Assembly (NCBI RefSeq): GCF_040187885.1
Contig: NZ_JBDPLH010000007.1
Coordinates: 174,014-238,013 of the forward strand
Origin: Roseateles_E cavernae
GTDB taxonomy: Bacteria; Pseudomonadota; Gammaproteobacteria; Burkholderiales; Burkholderiaceae_C
Length of the DNA stretch: 64,000 bases
Reading direction: 5' to 3'
Numbering within the stretch: the first letter of the stretch is position 1; every line of letters starts with the position of its first letter. The notes under the pieces were generated by a model. It saw only the letters and a program-made list of their open reading frames with translations, had not been told where the DNA came from and did no database searches. Shown here piece by piece: positions 47,112 to 57,200 of this stretch. The position numbers were made by a program, and so were the translations under genes.

Positions 47112-48239
47112 ATGCGCTGGTTCACCGACACCCTGGCCAAGCGCCTGTTCCTGCTGATGTGGGCGGCCCTGGTGGCCAGCCACCTGGCCGCGTTCGCGGC
47201 CGTCCATCTGCTGCATTTCGAACGCGGCACGCCGGCCCGGCTGCCGGTGTTTCCCTCGCTGCCGCCCACGCCCGGCCTGCCCCAGGCTCAGCGCGAGCCG
47301 CCGCCGGGCCCGCCACCACCCGACGGCCCGGGCCAGCCGCCCCCGCAGGCGGCCGGCCTGCCCGCCGACGCGCTGCTGCTGGACTATGGTGTGCGCCTGC
47401 TGGTGATCGCGCTCGCGGCCTGGTTCGGCTCGCGCTGGGTGGCCGCGCCGGTGCGCCGTCTGGTGCAGGCCTCGCAGACCCTGAGCGAGACCCTGGGCGG
47501 CCAGGAGCCCCTGCCGGCACTCGATGAAAACAGCGGCAGCCAGGAGGTGCGGGAAGCCGCGCGGGTCTTCAACCGCATGGCCCGCGAGCTGCAGCGCCAG
47601 TTCAGCGAGCGCGGCCTGATGATGGCGGCGATCTCGCATGACTTGCGCACCCCGCTGACGCGGCTGCGCATGCGGCTGGAAACCATGGACGCGGCACCGG
47701 CGCTGCGCGAGCGCTCGGTTGCCGATATCCGCGAGATGAACGGTCTGATCGACACGGTGCTGGCACTGTTCCGCAGCCAGACCCAGGCCGCCGAACCGCT
47801 GCAGGACACCGATATCGACGCGCTGCTGCAGGCGCTCAGCGATGACCTGGTCGAACAGGGCCACCCGGTGGCCTACACCGCCGCGCCGGCCATCGCGCGG
47901 GCCCGCCCGCTGGCGCTGCGCCGGGTGCTGGGCAATCTGCTGGGCAATGCCTTGCGCTATGGCGGCGGCGCCGACATCCGGGTCGAGTCGCGGGGCCGCC
48001 AGGTCTGCATCCGCATCGACGACTCGGGGCCCGGCATCCCATCGGCCCAGCTGGAGGCGGTGTTCCAGCCCTTCTACCGCCTGGAGGGCTCGCGCAGCCG
48101 CGACACCGGCGGCATGGGTCTGGGGCTTTATATCGCCCGCGACCTGATGCAGCGCCAGGGCGGCAGCCTCCAGCTAATCAATCGCCCCGAGGGCGGCCTG
48201 CGCGCTGAATTGCTGCTGCCGCTGGCTACGCCGGGCTGA
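47112..48239 (+). CDS. Sensor histidine kinase with polyproline periplasmic loop
   Basis: A 375-residue inner-membrane kinase. Two spans (about residues 13-35 and 88-108) enclose a loop whose residues 41-84 contain 19 prolines, including PPPGPPPP. HAMP follows, then the H-box AAISHDLRTPLTRLRMRLE with His176, the N-box VLGNLLGNALRYGG, G1 DDSGPGIP and G2 GGMGLGLYIARDL, so it should be active. It is the partner of the preceding response regulator, similar in layout to EnvZ/OmpR-like pairs. The stop overlaps the convergent patatin gene by 14 bases. Confidence 0.92.
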   Translation: MRWFTDTLAKRLFLLMWAALVASHLAAFAAVHLLHFERGTPARLPVFPSLPPTPGLPQAQREPPPGPPPPDGPGQPPPQAAGLPADALLLDYGVRLLVIALAAWFGSRWVAAPVRRLVQASQTLSETLGGQEPLPALDENSGSQEVREAARVFNRMARELQRQFSERGLMMAAISHDLRTPLTRLRMRLETMDAAPALRERSVADIREMNGLIDTVLALFRSQTQAAEPLQDTDIDALLQALSDDLVEQGHPVAYTAAPAIARARPLALRRVLGNLLGNALRYGGGADIRVESRGRQVCIRIDDSGPGIPSAQLEAVFQPFYRLEGSRSRDTGGMGLGLYIARDLMQRQGGSLQLINRPEGGLRAELLLPLATPG

Positions 48240-49497
48240 GGGTCTCGGCAAAACCGGCGCGGCGCTTGCGCATCGCGGCCGGATCGACGCTGGGCGCCTG
48301 GGCCGGCCAGCCGAAGAAGCGCTGCACATCGGCGCGGCGCGCCAGCGTGTCGGCCATGCCCAGCATGATCAGCTCGCCGGTGAACGAGGGCTCGAACAGC
48401 AGATAGCTGGTCAGCGCCGAGCCGCTGGCGGCCTTGCCCTCGCCGGCCACGCCGACGCTGCGCAGCAGCGCCTTGATGGGCGGCGGCAGGCTGGCCTGGT
48501 GCTCGGCCGCCAGATCATCGAGGCGCCGGCTCGGCGCGATCACCAGCACATCGAGCGGCCGCAGCGGCGTCGCGCGGCGGGCCTCGGGCGTCAGCAGACC
48601 CAGCGTGTTGTTGATGCGTTGCAGGCGCTCGACATCGACCGCCAGCGCATCCAGAAAGATGTTCGACAAGGCATGGCCGGCGATCTGCGCCATGCTCGGG
48701 TGGCCCTCGACCAGCACCTCGCGGCGCGCCCCCGGCGGCTCGTGCATGCGGCCCGCGCCGATCACCAGCACCCGGTCGGCGCCCAGATGCACGGCCGGCG
48801 AGATCGGCGCGCTCTGGCGCATCGAACCGTCGCCGAACCATTCCTGCCGGCCGTCCAGGTCCAGCAGCTCGGCCGGGAAGATGAAGGGGATGGCCGACGA
48901 GGCCATCAGATGCTCGATCGACAGCCGCGTCTTGACGGCCACCCGCTGCGAGCGCAGCCAGGGCTCGAACGGCAGCTGGGTCTGGTAGAAGGTCACATGC
49001 TGGCCCGAGGTGTAGCTGGAGCCGCTGATCGCCAGCGCGTGCATATGGCCGGCCGCCAGCATCTCATCGAGCCGCTCCATGCGCACCCAGCGGCGCAGCA
49101 GCGCTCCGAGCGGCGCATTGTCCAGCAGGCTGCGCGGGCGCGAGCGCTTCCAGCGCGCCAAGGCCCAGCCCAGGCTCATCATCGTCATCCAGCGTGCGCC
49201 GGTGCGTATCACGCCGAAGGAGTCGGCCGCATAGACCTGCTCGACATGCAGGTTCTGCCACAGATGCGTCAGCCCGTCGACCGCGCCATCGAAGTCGTCG
49301 GCATTGCAGGCCAGCGTGGCGGCATTGATGGCGCCGGCCGAGGTGCCGGCAATCACCTTGAAGGGATTGCCCTCGACGACGCCGGCATCGCGCTTGAGCT
49401 GGGCCAGCGCCGCCAGCACACCGACCTGGTAGGCGGCGCGCGCACCGCCGCCGGTCAGTATCAATCCTGTCGTGGGCGGGGCCGCCATGTGCTGCAT
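48226..49497 (-). CDS. Patatin-like phospholipase family protein
   Basis: A 423-residue lipid acyl hydrolase. The patatin domain has the oxyanion loop LILTGGGARAAYQVGVL, the nucleophile in GTSAGAINAA and the catalytic Asp in WFGDGSMRQSAP. The C-terminal half (from about residue 260) is less conserved. The ATG at 49497 (MQHMAAPP) is preferred over a TTG 93 bases upstream; a clear ribosome binding site is missing for either. Its product has no signal peptide. It is divergent from the octapeptide-repeat gene with 219 bases between them. Confidence 0.9.
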   Translation of the reverse strand: MQHMAAPPTTGLILTGGGARAAYQVGVLAALAQLKRDAGVVEGNPFKVIAGTSAGAINAATLACNADDFDGAVDGLTHLWQNLHVEQVYAADSFGVIRTGARWMTMMSLGWALARWKRSRPRSLLDNAPLGALLRRWVRMERLDEMLAAGHMHALAISGSSYTSGQHVTFYQTQLPFEPWLRSQRVAVKTRLSIEHLMASSAIPFIFPAELLDLDGRQEWFGDGSMRQSAPISPAVHLGADRVLVIGAGRMHEPPGARREVLVEGHPSMAQIAGHALSNIFLDALAVDVERLQRINNTLGLLTPEARRATPLRPLDVLVIAPSRRLDDLAAEHQASLPPPIKALLRSVGVAGEGKAASGSALTSYLLFEPSFTGELIMLGMADTLARRADVQRFFGWPAQAPSVDPAAMRKRRAGFAETLSPA

Positions 49498-49682
49498 GGT
49501 CTGATCGGTCTCGGGTGGAGGTGGGCTGGGTTGACGACCATCATCGCCGATCACGCGCGCAGCGACAGCCTCGAATAGAGGGTGGAGCAACGCACAAACA
49601 ACAGGCGCTGAACCGGAAGCGCAGCCTTATTCCGGCGACCGCCGGCCGCAGATCCACTTAGGCTTATCGGACAAATGGAGCC

Positions 49683-49696
49683 GGGACTTGAGTCCC
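49683..49696 (+). promoter_or_regulatory. Perfect inverted repeat in the leader of the repeat-protein gene
   Basis: GGGACT-TG-AGTCCC, a 6-bp palindrome with a two-base spacer, ends 20 bases before the start codon. It may be an operator or a short 5'-leader hairpin next to the ribosome binding site. Function is inference. Confidence 0.3.
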
Positions 49697-49716
49697 AGGA
49701 CCAAGGGAGAGAAAAA

Positions 49717-52700
49717 ATGAGTAGCAGCACCCCCGGGTCGATCTGGACACCCGCGCTGATCGCGCGCCTGACACCCCAGCAGATCGCCACGATACGGCCG
49801 GAGCGGCTGGCCGAGTTCGACAGCGTCCAGCTCAATGCCTTCTCGCGCGTCCAGTTCGCCAGCCTCAGCGTCGGCCAGCTGCGGGCACTGAGCCCCGAGC
49901 AGGTCGGCCATCTGGGCGTCAAGCATCTGCAAGGTCTCAGCGGCAGCCAGCTGCAGGCCTTCAGCCCGGAACACTTCAGCCACCTTAGCCCGTCAGCCCT
50001 GACCGCGCTGACCCCCGCCCATATCGGCGCACTGAGCCCCCAGCATCTGGCCGAGCTGAGCAGCACCCAGCTGCGCATGCTGAGCCCGCTGGCCCTGCAG
50101 TCCTTCAACGCCGCGCAGATCCAGGGCCTGGGCACGGCCCAGATCGCCGGCCTGAGCAACAGCCAGCTGGCCGTGCTCAAGCCCGCGCAGCTGGCGGCGC
50201 TGGAAACCGAGGACCTGCGCGCGCTGGGCCTGGGCCAGCTCAACAGCCTGGGCAGCGCACAGTTCGCGGCACTGGGCCCGGCCCAGTTGCAGGCGCTGAG
50301 CGAGGAGCAGTGGGCCGGCCTGAACGGCCGCCAGCTCGGTGGCTTGAGCGCCGGTCAGCTGCAGTCGCTGGGCACCGACATCCTGGCGACGCTGAGCCCG
50401 GCGGCGCTGCGCGCGCTCAGCGGTGCCCAGCTCGCCTCGCTCAGCGAGGCCCAGATTGCCGCGCTGACCGAGACCCAGCTGCGCGTGCTCAGCGTCGCCC
50501 AGATCGGCGCGCTGGGCAGCGAGGACGTGGCCGCGCTGAGCGACGGCCAGATCGCCGCCCTGAGCCCGCAGCAGATCGCCGCGATCAAGCCCGAACATCT
50601 GCGCCTGTTCAGCGACGAGGAGCTGCGCGCGCTGTCCAAGCCCCAGCTGCTGGCGCTGACCGCTGCCCAGATCGCCAAGCTGACACCCGCCCAGCTGCTG
50701 GCCTTGGATGAGGAGCAGCTGGCCGCACTCGGACCGCAGCAGATCGGCGCGCTGACACCTGCCCAGCTGCAGGCCCTGGGCCCCGAACACCTGGCCCAGC
50801 TGGGCCTGGCGGCGCTGCGCGCGCTCGGTACGGCCCAGGTGGCCGCGCTGGGCTCGGAACAGCTGGCGGCGCTCAGCAGCGAACAGTTCAAGGCGCTCAA
50901 CGCCAAGCAGCTGGCCGCGATCTCGATCGAGGACATGCAGGCGCTGCGGCCCGAGCAGCTGGCCGGCCTGGACGCCGCACAGTTCGCTGCCTTCAGCGGC
51001 GCGCAGCTGAGCCTGCTCGGCGCCGATCAGATCGGCGCCGTCTCGCTGGCCGCGCTGCGCGGCCTGACGACGGCGGACGCGCGGGTGCTCAGCGAGGCCC
51101 AGCTGGGCGCCTTGAGCAGCGGCCAGATCCAGGCCCTGGGCACCCAGGCGCTGCGGGCCATGAGCAGCCAGCAGATCCAGGCGCTCGACGAAGACCAGAT
51201 CCGCGCGCTGGGCAGCACCCAGCTGGGCGCGCTCAGCGTGGCCCAGCTGGAGAGTTTCAGCAGCGCCGAGCTGCAGGCCCTGGGCCACCAGCAACTGGCC
51301 GGCCTCAGCGCCACCCAGCTGCGCGGCCTCAGCGCCCAGACCCTGGCCCAGCTCAGCGACGAGCAATGGGGCGGCTTCGGCGGCCGGCAGATCAAGGCGC
51401 TGAGCAACGAGCAGCTGCAGCGGCTCAGCACCGCGCAGATCGCCGCGCTCAGCAGCGACGCGATCGCCGGCCTGAGCACGGCCCAGTTCCTGTCGCTGGG
51501 CAGCGCCCAGCTGCAGGCCATCGAGACCCGCGACATCGCGGCGCTGAGCGTGGCCGATCTGCGCGTGATGGGCAGCCAGCAGATCGCCTGGCTCAGCACG
51601 GCCCAGGTCGGCGCACTCAGCGCCGCCGGGCTGAACACGCTGAGCTCGGCCCAGATCGTCCAGTTCAGCACCGAGCAGCTCGGCGCGCTGAGCAGCCAGG
51701 CGCTGCGCGGTCTGGAGGCCGGCGACCTGGTGGCGCTGAGCCCGGCCCAGCTGCAGGCCCTCAGCAGCGCGCAATGGCTGGGTCTCGGTGCCCAACAGCT
51801 GAGCCAGTTGGGCAGCGCGCAGATCCAGGCGCTGAGCCCCGACCATATCAAGGCCCTGCCGCCGGCGGCCTTCGACGGCCTGAGCGTGCGCCAGCTGGGC
51901 TGGCTCAGCGACGAGCAGTGGGCGGGCGTCAGCCATGCCCAGCTCGCCGCGCTGGCGCCCAGCGACATCAAGGCGCTGCAGGACCGCCTGCCCCGGCTCG
52001 ACACCGCCCAGCTGCAAGGCCTGGGTGCGGCCCAGGCCCAGATGCTGGGCAGCGCCACCATCGCCCAGCTCAGCGACGAGCAGCTCAAGGCCCTGGGCGC
52101 CGGTGCCATCGGTGCGCTGAGCGGCAGCGCGCTGCAGGCCCTCAGCGCCGAACGCCTGGCCCTGCTGGGCAGCCAGCAGTTGCAGGCCCTGGACGGCGCC
52201 GACTTCCAGGCCCTGGGCGCCGAGCGCCTGGGCCAGCTCAGCAGCCAGCAGATCGCCGTACTGACAGCGGCTGCGGTCGCGCCGATGGGCACGGCCCAGC
52301 TGGCTGCGCTGGGTGCCGGCCTGGGCATGAACGGTGTGGCGGCACTGAGCCCGGCCGCGCTGGCCACGCTCAGCAGTGCCGAGATCGCACACTTCGCCAC
52401 CAGCGCCCTGCCCGCGCTGCGCAGCGAGCAGATCGCTGCGCTGGGCAGCGCCCAGATCGCCGGCCTGAGCGCCGCCACCCTGCAGGCCTGGCAGCCCGAG
52501 CAGGCGGCGGCCCTGTCCAGCGCCGCCATCCAGGCCCTGAACAGCCAGCAGATCCAGGGCCTCAGCGGCGCCCAGCTGACCCAGCTCGACGGCAGCCAGA
52601 TCGCCGCACTGACGACCGAGGCCTGGCAGTCCCTGTCCGGTGCCAGCCTGAGCGAGCTCAGCGCCGCGCAGATCCGCGCCCTGCCCGCCGGCCATCTGCT

Positions 52701-54264
52701 GGCGCTGCAGGGCCAGCAGCTGCAGGCCTTGCAGCCCGACCAGCTGACGGCGCTGGGCACGGCCGGCATCGCGGCGCTGCGCCCCGAGCAGATCGCCGCG
52801 CTGCGGCCGGGCCAGATCGCCGCGCTCGGCGAAGCCCAGATCGCCGCACTCGACAAAAGCGATCTGCGCGCCTTGTCGCCCGAGGCCTTGCGAGCCCTCA
52901 ATGTGGCCCAGATCAGCGTGCTGAGCCCCACCCAGCTCAGCGAGCTGGCGCCGGCCCAGCTGGCCCAGATGACGCCGGTGCAGATCGGCGCGCTGTCCAA
53001 TGCCAGCCTGGCCGGGCTCAGCCTGGCCCAGCTGCAGGCGCTGGCGCCCGAGCAGTTCGATCATCTCTATGGCAGCCAGCTCGGCGCGATCACCCCCTAC
53101 CGCCTGAGCATGCTCAGCAGCGCGGTGATCGCCTCGCTGGACGCCGAACAGCTGGCCGTGCTGAGCCCGGCCCAGGTGCTGACCTTGAACGCCCAGCAGT
53201 GGCAGGTACTGAGCCCCGAGCAGATCGGCGCCTTCTCGGCCCAGGCCCTGCGCGAGCTGCCGGTGTCGACACTGGCCCTGCTGACGCCCGAGCAGCTGGG
53301 TTCGCTGAGCGCGGCCCAGGGCGCGGCGCTGACGGCCAACCAGCTGCAAGGCCTGAGCCTGGCGCAGCTGCAGGCCCTGGGCACGCAGGTGATCGCAGCG
53401 CTGAGCCCCACTCAGTTCGACGCGCTGAGCCCCGCCCAGCTCGGCGCGCTGAGCCCGCAGCAGACCGCCGCCATCAGCACCCAGGACATGCGCCAGCTCT
53501 CCGACAGCGATCTGCTGGCCCTGCGCAGCGAGCAGATCACCGCCTTCAGCGCGGCCCAGCTGCGCGCGCTGGATGTCGACCAGCTCAATGCGATGAGCAC
53601 GCTGCAGATCGAGGCCCTCAGCGGCCGCCAGGTCCAGGCCTTGCATGAAAACCAGATCCACGGCCTGGCGCCGCAGCAGTTCGCCGCGCTGAGCCCCGCC
53701 GATATCGGTGTGCTCAGCACCACGCAGGCGGCCGCGATCACCGCCGCCCAGGTCGACGCGATGAGCGATGTCCAGCTGCGCTCGCTGAGCGCCCAGGCGA
53801 TTGCCACGCTCAGCGAGGACGCGCGTCGCGCGCTGCAGCAGCAGGGCCTGAGCCGCATCGCGGCGCCCAGCGAGGACTGGCCGGACCTGGGCGGCATCGG
53901 GCTGGGCCCGCTAGATCCGCTGCCGACCCTGCCCAAGTTCGAGCCGATTCAGACCCCGTCCCGGCCGGAGTTGGCCATCGAGCTGGACTTCGACATCGCA
54001 CCGCCGCTGCACCCGCCGGCCGGCCTGGCGCAATCCCTGCCTAGCCTCGATGTGTCGCCGGTGCTGGCACTGGCGTCACTGCCCCAGCTGTCCGAGTTGC
54101 TGACGCCGGCCCAGGACGCGCTGCTAGGCGCGGCGGTGGCCGAGCCGACGCGCGGTCCGGATGAGGGCTCGCCCGCCGCCGAGCTGTCGCCGGCCATGCT
54201 GCAGGAGCTGCAAAGGATGACGCAGGAGGCACTGTTTGACGGGCGCAACCAGTTGCTGATCTAG
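49717..54264 (+). CDS. Giant octapeptide-repeat protein of unknown function (1515 aa)
   Basis: Residues 18-1380 are about 170 consecutive octapeptides of consensus L-[S/G/T]-x-x-Q-[L/I]-x-A, with only two length breaks: a 7-residue unit (LQDRLPR, residues 754-760) and a 12-residue unit (LGAGLGMNGVAA, 865-876). Residues 1-17 (MSSSTPGSIWTPALIAR) show no signal peptide. Residues 1381-1515 are a Pro/Leu/Asp-rich tail ending in an amphipathic stretch (MLQELQRMTQEALFDG). I see no cysteine and only about 13 lysines. S/T/G followed by Pro and Gln/Glu three residues later resembles a helix capping box, so each unit may be one short helix in a continuous solenoid; this is inference. A GGGAGA site precedes the ATG. 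I recall similar L-T-T-A-Q-V-x-A arrays in other proteobacteria but know no function. Adhesin, scaffold or secreted matrix protein are possibilities. Confidence 0.85.
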   Translation: MSSSTPGSIWTPALIARLTPQQIATIRPERLAEFDSVQLNAFSRVQFASLSVGQLRALSPEQVGHLGVKHLQGLSGSQLQAFSPEHFSHLSPSALTALTPAHIGALSPQHLAELSSTQLRMLSPLALQSFNAAQIQGLGTAQIAGLSNSQLAVLKPAQLAALETEDLRALGLGQLNSLGSAQFAALGPAQLQALSEEQWAGLNGRQLGGLSAGQLQSLGTDILATLSPAALRALSGAQLASLSEAQIAALTETQLRVLSVAQIGALGSEDVAALSDGQIAALSPQQIAAIKPEHLRLFSDEELRALSKPQLLALTAAQIAKLTPAQLLALDEEQLAALGPQQIGALTPAQLQALGPEHLAQLGLAALRALGTAQVAALGSEQLAALSSEQFKALNAKQLAAISIEDMQALRPEQLAGLDAAQFAAFSGAQLSLLGADQIGAVSLAALRGLTTADARVLSEAQLGALSSGQIQALGTQALRAMSSQQIQALDEDQIRALGSTQLGALSVAQLESFSSAELQALGHQQLAGLSATQLRGLSAQTLAQLSDEQWGGFGGRQIKALSNEQLQRLSTAQIAALSSDAIAGLSTAQFLSLGSAQLQAIETRDIAALSVADLRVMGSQQIAWLSTAQVGALSAAGLNTLSSAQIVQFSTEQLGALSSQALRGLEAGDLVALSPAQLQALSSAQWLGLGAQQLSQLGSAQIQALSPDHIKALPPAAFDGLSVRQLGWLSDEQWAGVSHAQLAALAPSDIKALQDRLPRLDTAQLQGLGAAQAQMLGSATIAQLSDEQLKALGAGAIGALSGSALQALSAERLALLGSQQLQALDGADFQALGAERLGQLSSQQIAVLTAAAVAPMGTAQLAALGAGLGMNGVAALSPAALATLSSAEIAHFATSALPALRSEQIAALGSAQIAGLSAATLQAWQPEQAAALSSAAIQALNSQQIQGLSGAQLTQLDGSQIAALTTEAWQSLSGASLSELSAAQIRALPAGHLLALQGQQLQALQPDQLTALGTAGIAALRPEQIAALRPGQIAALGEAQIAALDKSDLRALSPEALRALNVAQISVLSPTQLSELAPAQLAQMTPVQIGALSNASLAGLSLAQLQALAPEQFDHLYGSQLGAITPYRLSMLSSAVIASLDAEQLAVLSPAQVLTLNAQQWQVLSPEQIGAFSAQALRELPVSTLALLTPEQLGSLSAAQGAALTANQLQGLSLAQLQALGTQVIAALSPTQFDALSPAQLGALSPQQTAAISTQDMRQLSDSDLLALRSEQITAFSAAQLRALDVDQLNAMSTLQIEALSGRQVQALHENQIHGLAPQQFAALSPADIGVLSTTQAAAITAAQVDAMSDVQLRSLSAQAIATLSEDARRALQQQGLSRIAAPSEDWPDLGGIGLGPLDPLPTLPKFEPIQTPSRPELAIELDFDIAPPLHPPAGLAQSLPSLDVSPVLALASLPQLSELLTPAQDALLGAAVAEPTRGPDEGSPAAELSPAMLQELQRMTQEALFDGRNQLLI
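49768..53856 (+). repeat. 24-base coding repeat array (about 170 units)
   Basis: The octapeptide array at DNA level. The period is 24 bases with frequent CTGAGC or CTCAGC at the start of a unit and CAG in the fifth codon. Copies have diverged strongly: synonymous variation is common and few neighbouring units are identical, so the array looks old and held by selection on the protein pattern, unlike a young tandem duplication. The frame is unbroken throughout. Confidence 0.9.
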
Positions 54265-54276
54265 GCCTGTCCCGCC

Positions 54277-57200
54277 TCAGCTCACCTCGTAGACGATCTG
54301 CGGCGGCTCCGGGCTGATCGCTGCGAAGCGCTGCAGCGCTTCGTCGCAGGGCCAGAAGCGGCTGTCCTCGCCGAGGTCGATCTTGGCCTGGCCGCTGGCC
54401 AGGAAGTGGTGGGTCATGACCTTCAGGCCCTGGTTGACGACGCCCTGTTCGCCCTGCTGCTGGCGTGCCGGCCATTGCTTGACCACCTCGTCCAGCGGCG
54501 GCAGCTTGTTCTTGACCGGCACATAGACATAGCGGCCGAAGCGTGCCCGCGCGCCGGCCAGGTCCCAGACCGCCTGCACGGTCAGCCGCAGGCCGCCGGA
54601 GAAGCGGTCGTTCTGCACCTTGCCCTGCACGATGATCAGCTCGTCGTCGGCCAGCAGCTCCTTGTGGGCATTGATCAGCTCCTCGTTGGCCACCGCCTCG
54701 ATCGCGTCGCTCTTGTCGTCGAGCTTGAAGATCGCGACGCGGCCGCGGTGGCCGTTGATGATGCGCAGATCGCCAACGATGCCGGCCACCATGATGGGCT
54801 CGCGGCTGTCCTGCAGATCGGCGACGCGGCGCTTGACCATGCGCCGCACCTCCTCGCCGCTCTGATCGAACAGATGGCCGCTGAGGTAGTAGCCGATCGC
54901 GGTCTTCTCCAGGCTCAGCCGCTCCTTGATGCTCCAGGGCCCAGCCTGCACCAGCGGCGGCTCGGCAGTCGAGGAGCCATGGGTGTCATCGAAGTCGAAC
55001 AAGCCGCCCTGGTCGACGTTCTGCGCCAGGCCCTCGGCATAGGTGTAGCCCAGCGCCACGCTGGCCAGCAGCCGGGCGCGGTCAGGCTCGATCGCATCGA
55101 ATGCGCCGGCCTTGATCAAGGCCTCGACCACGCGCTTGTTGACCTGCTTGCGGTCGACCCGGGCGCAGAAGTCGAAGAAGCTCTTGAACGGACCGCCCTC
55201 GGTGCGCGCCGCGACGATGGCGTGGATCGCGCCGACGCCGGTGCCCTTGATCGCGCCCAGGCTGTAATTGATCTTGCGTTCCGACAGCGGCTCGAAGCGG
55301 TGCACGCCCAGGTTCACATTGGGCGGCTCGAACTCGATGCCGAAGAGCTTGGCATCGTTCATCAGGACCTTGAGCTTGTCGGTGTCGTCCGACTCGATGG
55401 TCATGTTCGCGGCGAAGAACTCGGCCGTGAAATGCACCTTCAGCCAGCCGGTGTGATAGGCCAGCAGCGAGTAGGCGGCGGCATGCGACTTGTTGAAGCC
55501 GTAGCCGGCGAACTTCTCCATCAGGTCGAAGACCTCGTCGGCCTTGTCCTGATCGATGCCCTTCTCGGCCGCGCCCTTGCGGAACAGCTCGCGATGGGCG
55601 GCCATCTCCTCGGCCTTCTTCTTGCCCATCGCGCGGCGCAGCATGTCGGCGCCGCCCAGCGTGTAGCCGCCCAGCACCTGGGCGGTCTGCATCACCTGTT
55701 CCTGGTAGACCATGATGCCGTAGGTTTCGGCCAGCACGGCCTCGGCCAGCGGGTGCGGGTACTCGACCTTCTCCTTGCCATGCTTGCGCGCGACAAAGGT
55801 CGGGATCAGGTCCATAGGCCCCGGCCGGTACAGCGCGTTCAGCGCGATCAGGTCTTCCAGCCGCGAGGGCTTGGCCTCGCGCAGCATCTTCTGCATGCCG
55901 CTGGATTCAAACTGGAACACCGACTCGGTCAGGCCGTCGGAGAACAGCTTGTAGGTCTTGCGGTCGTCCAGAGGAATCGTCTCGAAGGCGAAGTCCTTGT
56001 GCTGCGGATAGCGCGTGGTGATGAATTCCTTGGCCAGCTCCATGATGGTCAAGGTCGCCAGGCCCAGAAAGTCGAACTTGACCAGGCCGATCGCCTCGAC
56101 GTCGTCCTTGTCGTACTGGCTCACCGCCGAAGTCGAACCGGGTTGCTGGTACTGTGGGCAGAAGTCGGTGATCTTGCCCGGCGCAATCAGCACGCCACCG
56201 GCATGCATGCCGACATTGCGCACCATGCCCTCGACCCGCGCGGCCAGCTTCAGCAGGCCCGCCACCTCCTCGTCCAGCGCCTCGCGCTCCTCGATCTCGG
56301 GCGCCTCCTTGCGGGCGTAGATGATCTTGTCGTCGGGCTTCTCGGGCACCAGGGCCAGGGTCACGGTCTTGCCGGGGGGCGCCGGGATCAGCTTGGCGAT
56401 CGAGTCGACCTGGCCGAAACCCATGCCCAGCACCCGGCCGATATCGCGCAGCGCCGCCTTGGCCGCCATCGTGCCGAAGGTGGCGATCTGGCTGACCGCC
56501 GGGCGGCCGTACTTGTCCTTGACGTAGTCGATCACCCGGTCGCGGTTGCCCTGGCAGAAATCGATGTCGAAGTCGGGCATCGAGACTCGCTCGGGGTTCA
56601 GGAAACGCTCGAACAGCAGGTTGTACTGCAGCGGGTCCAGGTCGGTGATCAAGAGCACATAGGCCACCAGCGAGCCGGCGCCCGAGCCCCGGCCCGGGCC
56701 CACCGGGCAGCCATTGTTCTTGGCCCACTGGATGAAGTCGCCCACGATCAGGAAATAGCCCGGGAAGCCCATCTTGATGATGGTGTTCAGCTCGAACTCC
56801 AGGCGCTCGACATAGCGCGGCCGCTCGGCATCGCGTTTGGCCGGATCGGGGTAGAGCTGCTTGAGCCGGTGCTCCAGGCCGTCAAAGCTCTGTGCACGGA
56901 AATAGATGTCCATCGGCATCGGCGTGCCGTCGTCCTGCAGCGGCGTCGGGAAGTCGGGCAGCTGCGGCTTGCCCAGCACCAGGGACAGGCTGCAGCGCCG
57001 TGCGATCTCCACGGTGTTGGCGATCGCCGAGGGCACATCGGCGAACAGCGCCTCCATATCCGCCTGCGGGCGGAAATACTGGCCCGGCAGGAAGCGCTTG
57101 ATGCGCTTGGGGTTGGCCAGGGTCTCGCCCTCGGCCACACAGACGCGCGCCTCGTGGGCCTCGAAGTCTTCCTCGGCCAGGAACTGCACCGGGTGGGTGG

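Noticed and set aside
51366..53648. Second long frames over the repeat array (plus strand, shifted, and minus 51027-53000)
   Set aside because: Open only because the repeated codons lack stops in other frames; no recognisable domain or start signal.
49993..53661. A 1222-codon open frame antisense to the repeat array
   Set aside because: It mirrors the 24-base period and GC-rich codon choice of the sense gene; no start site, and composition is a low-complexity shadow. The sense frame has a ribosome binding site, unique ends and a consistent hydrophobic pattern.
49768..53856. CRISPR-like or TALE-like array
   Set aside because: Units are contiguous coding octapeptides without spacers, so it is not a CRISPR. 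LTPEQ-type units resemble the first helix of TALE repeats, but the 34-residue length and base-reading loop are absent.
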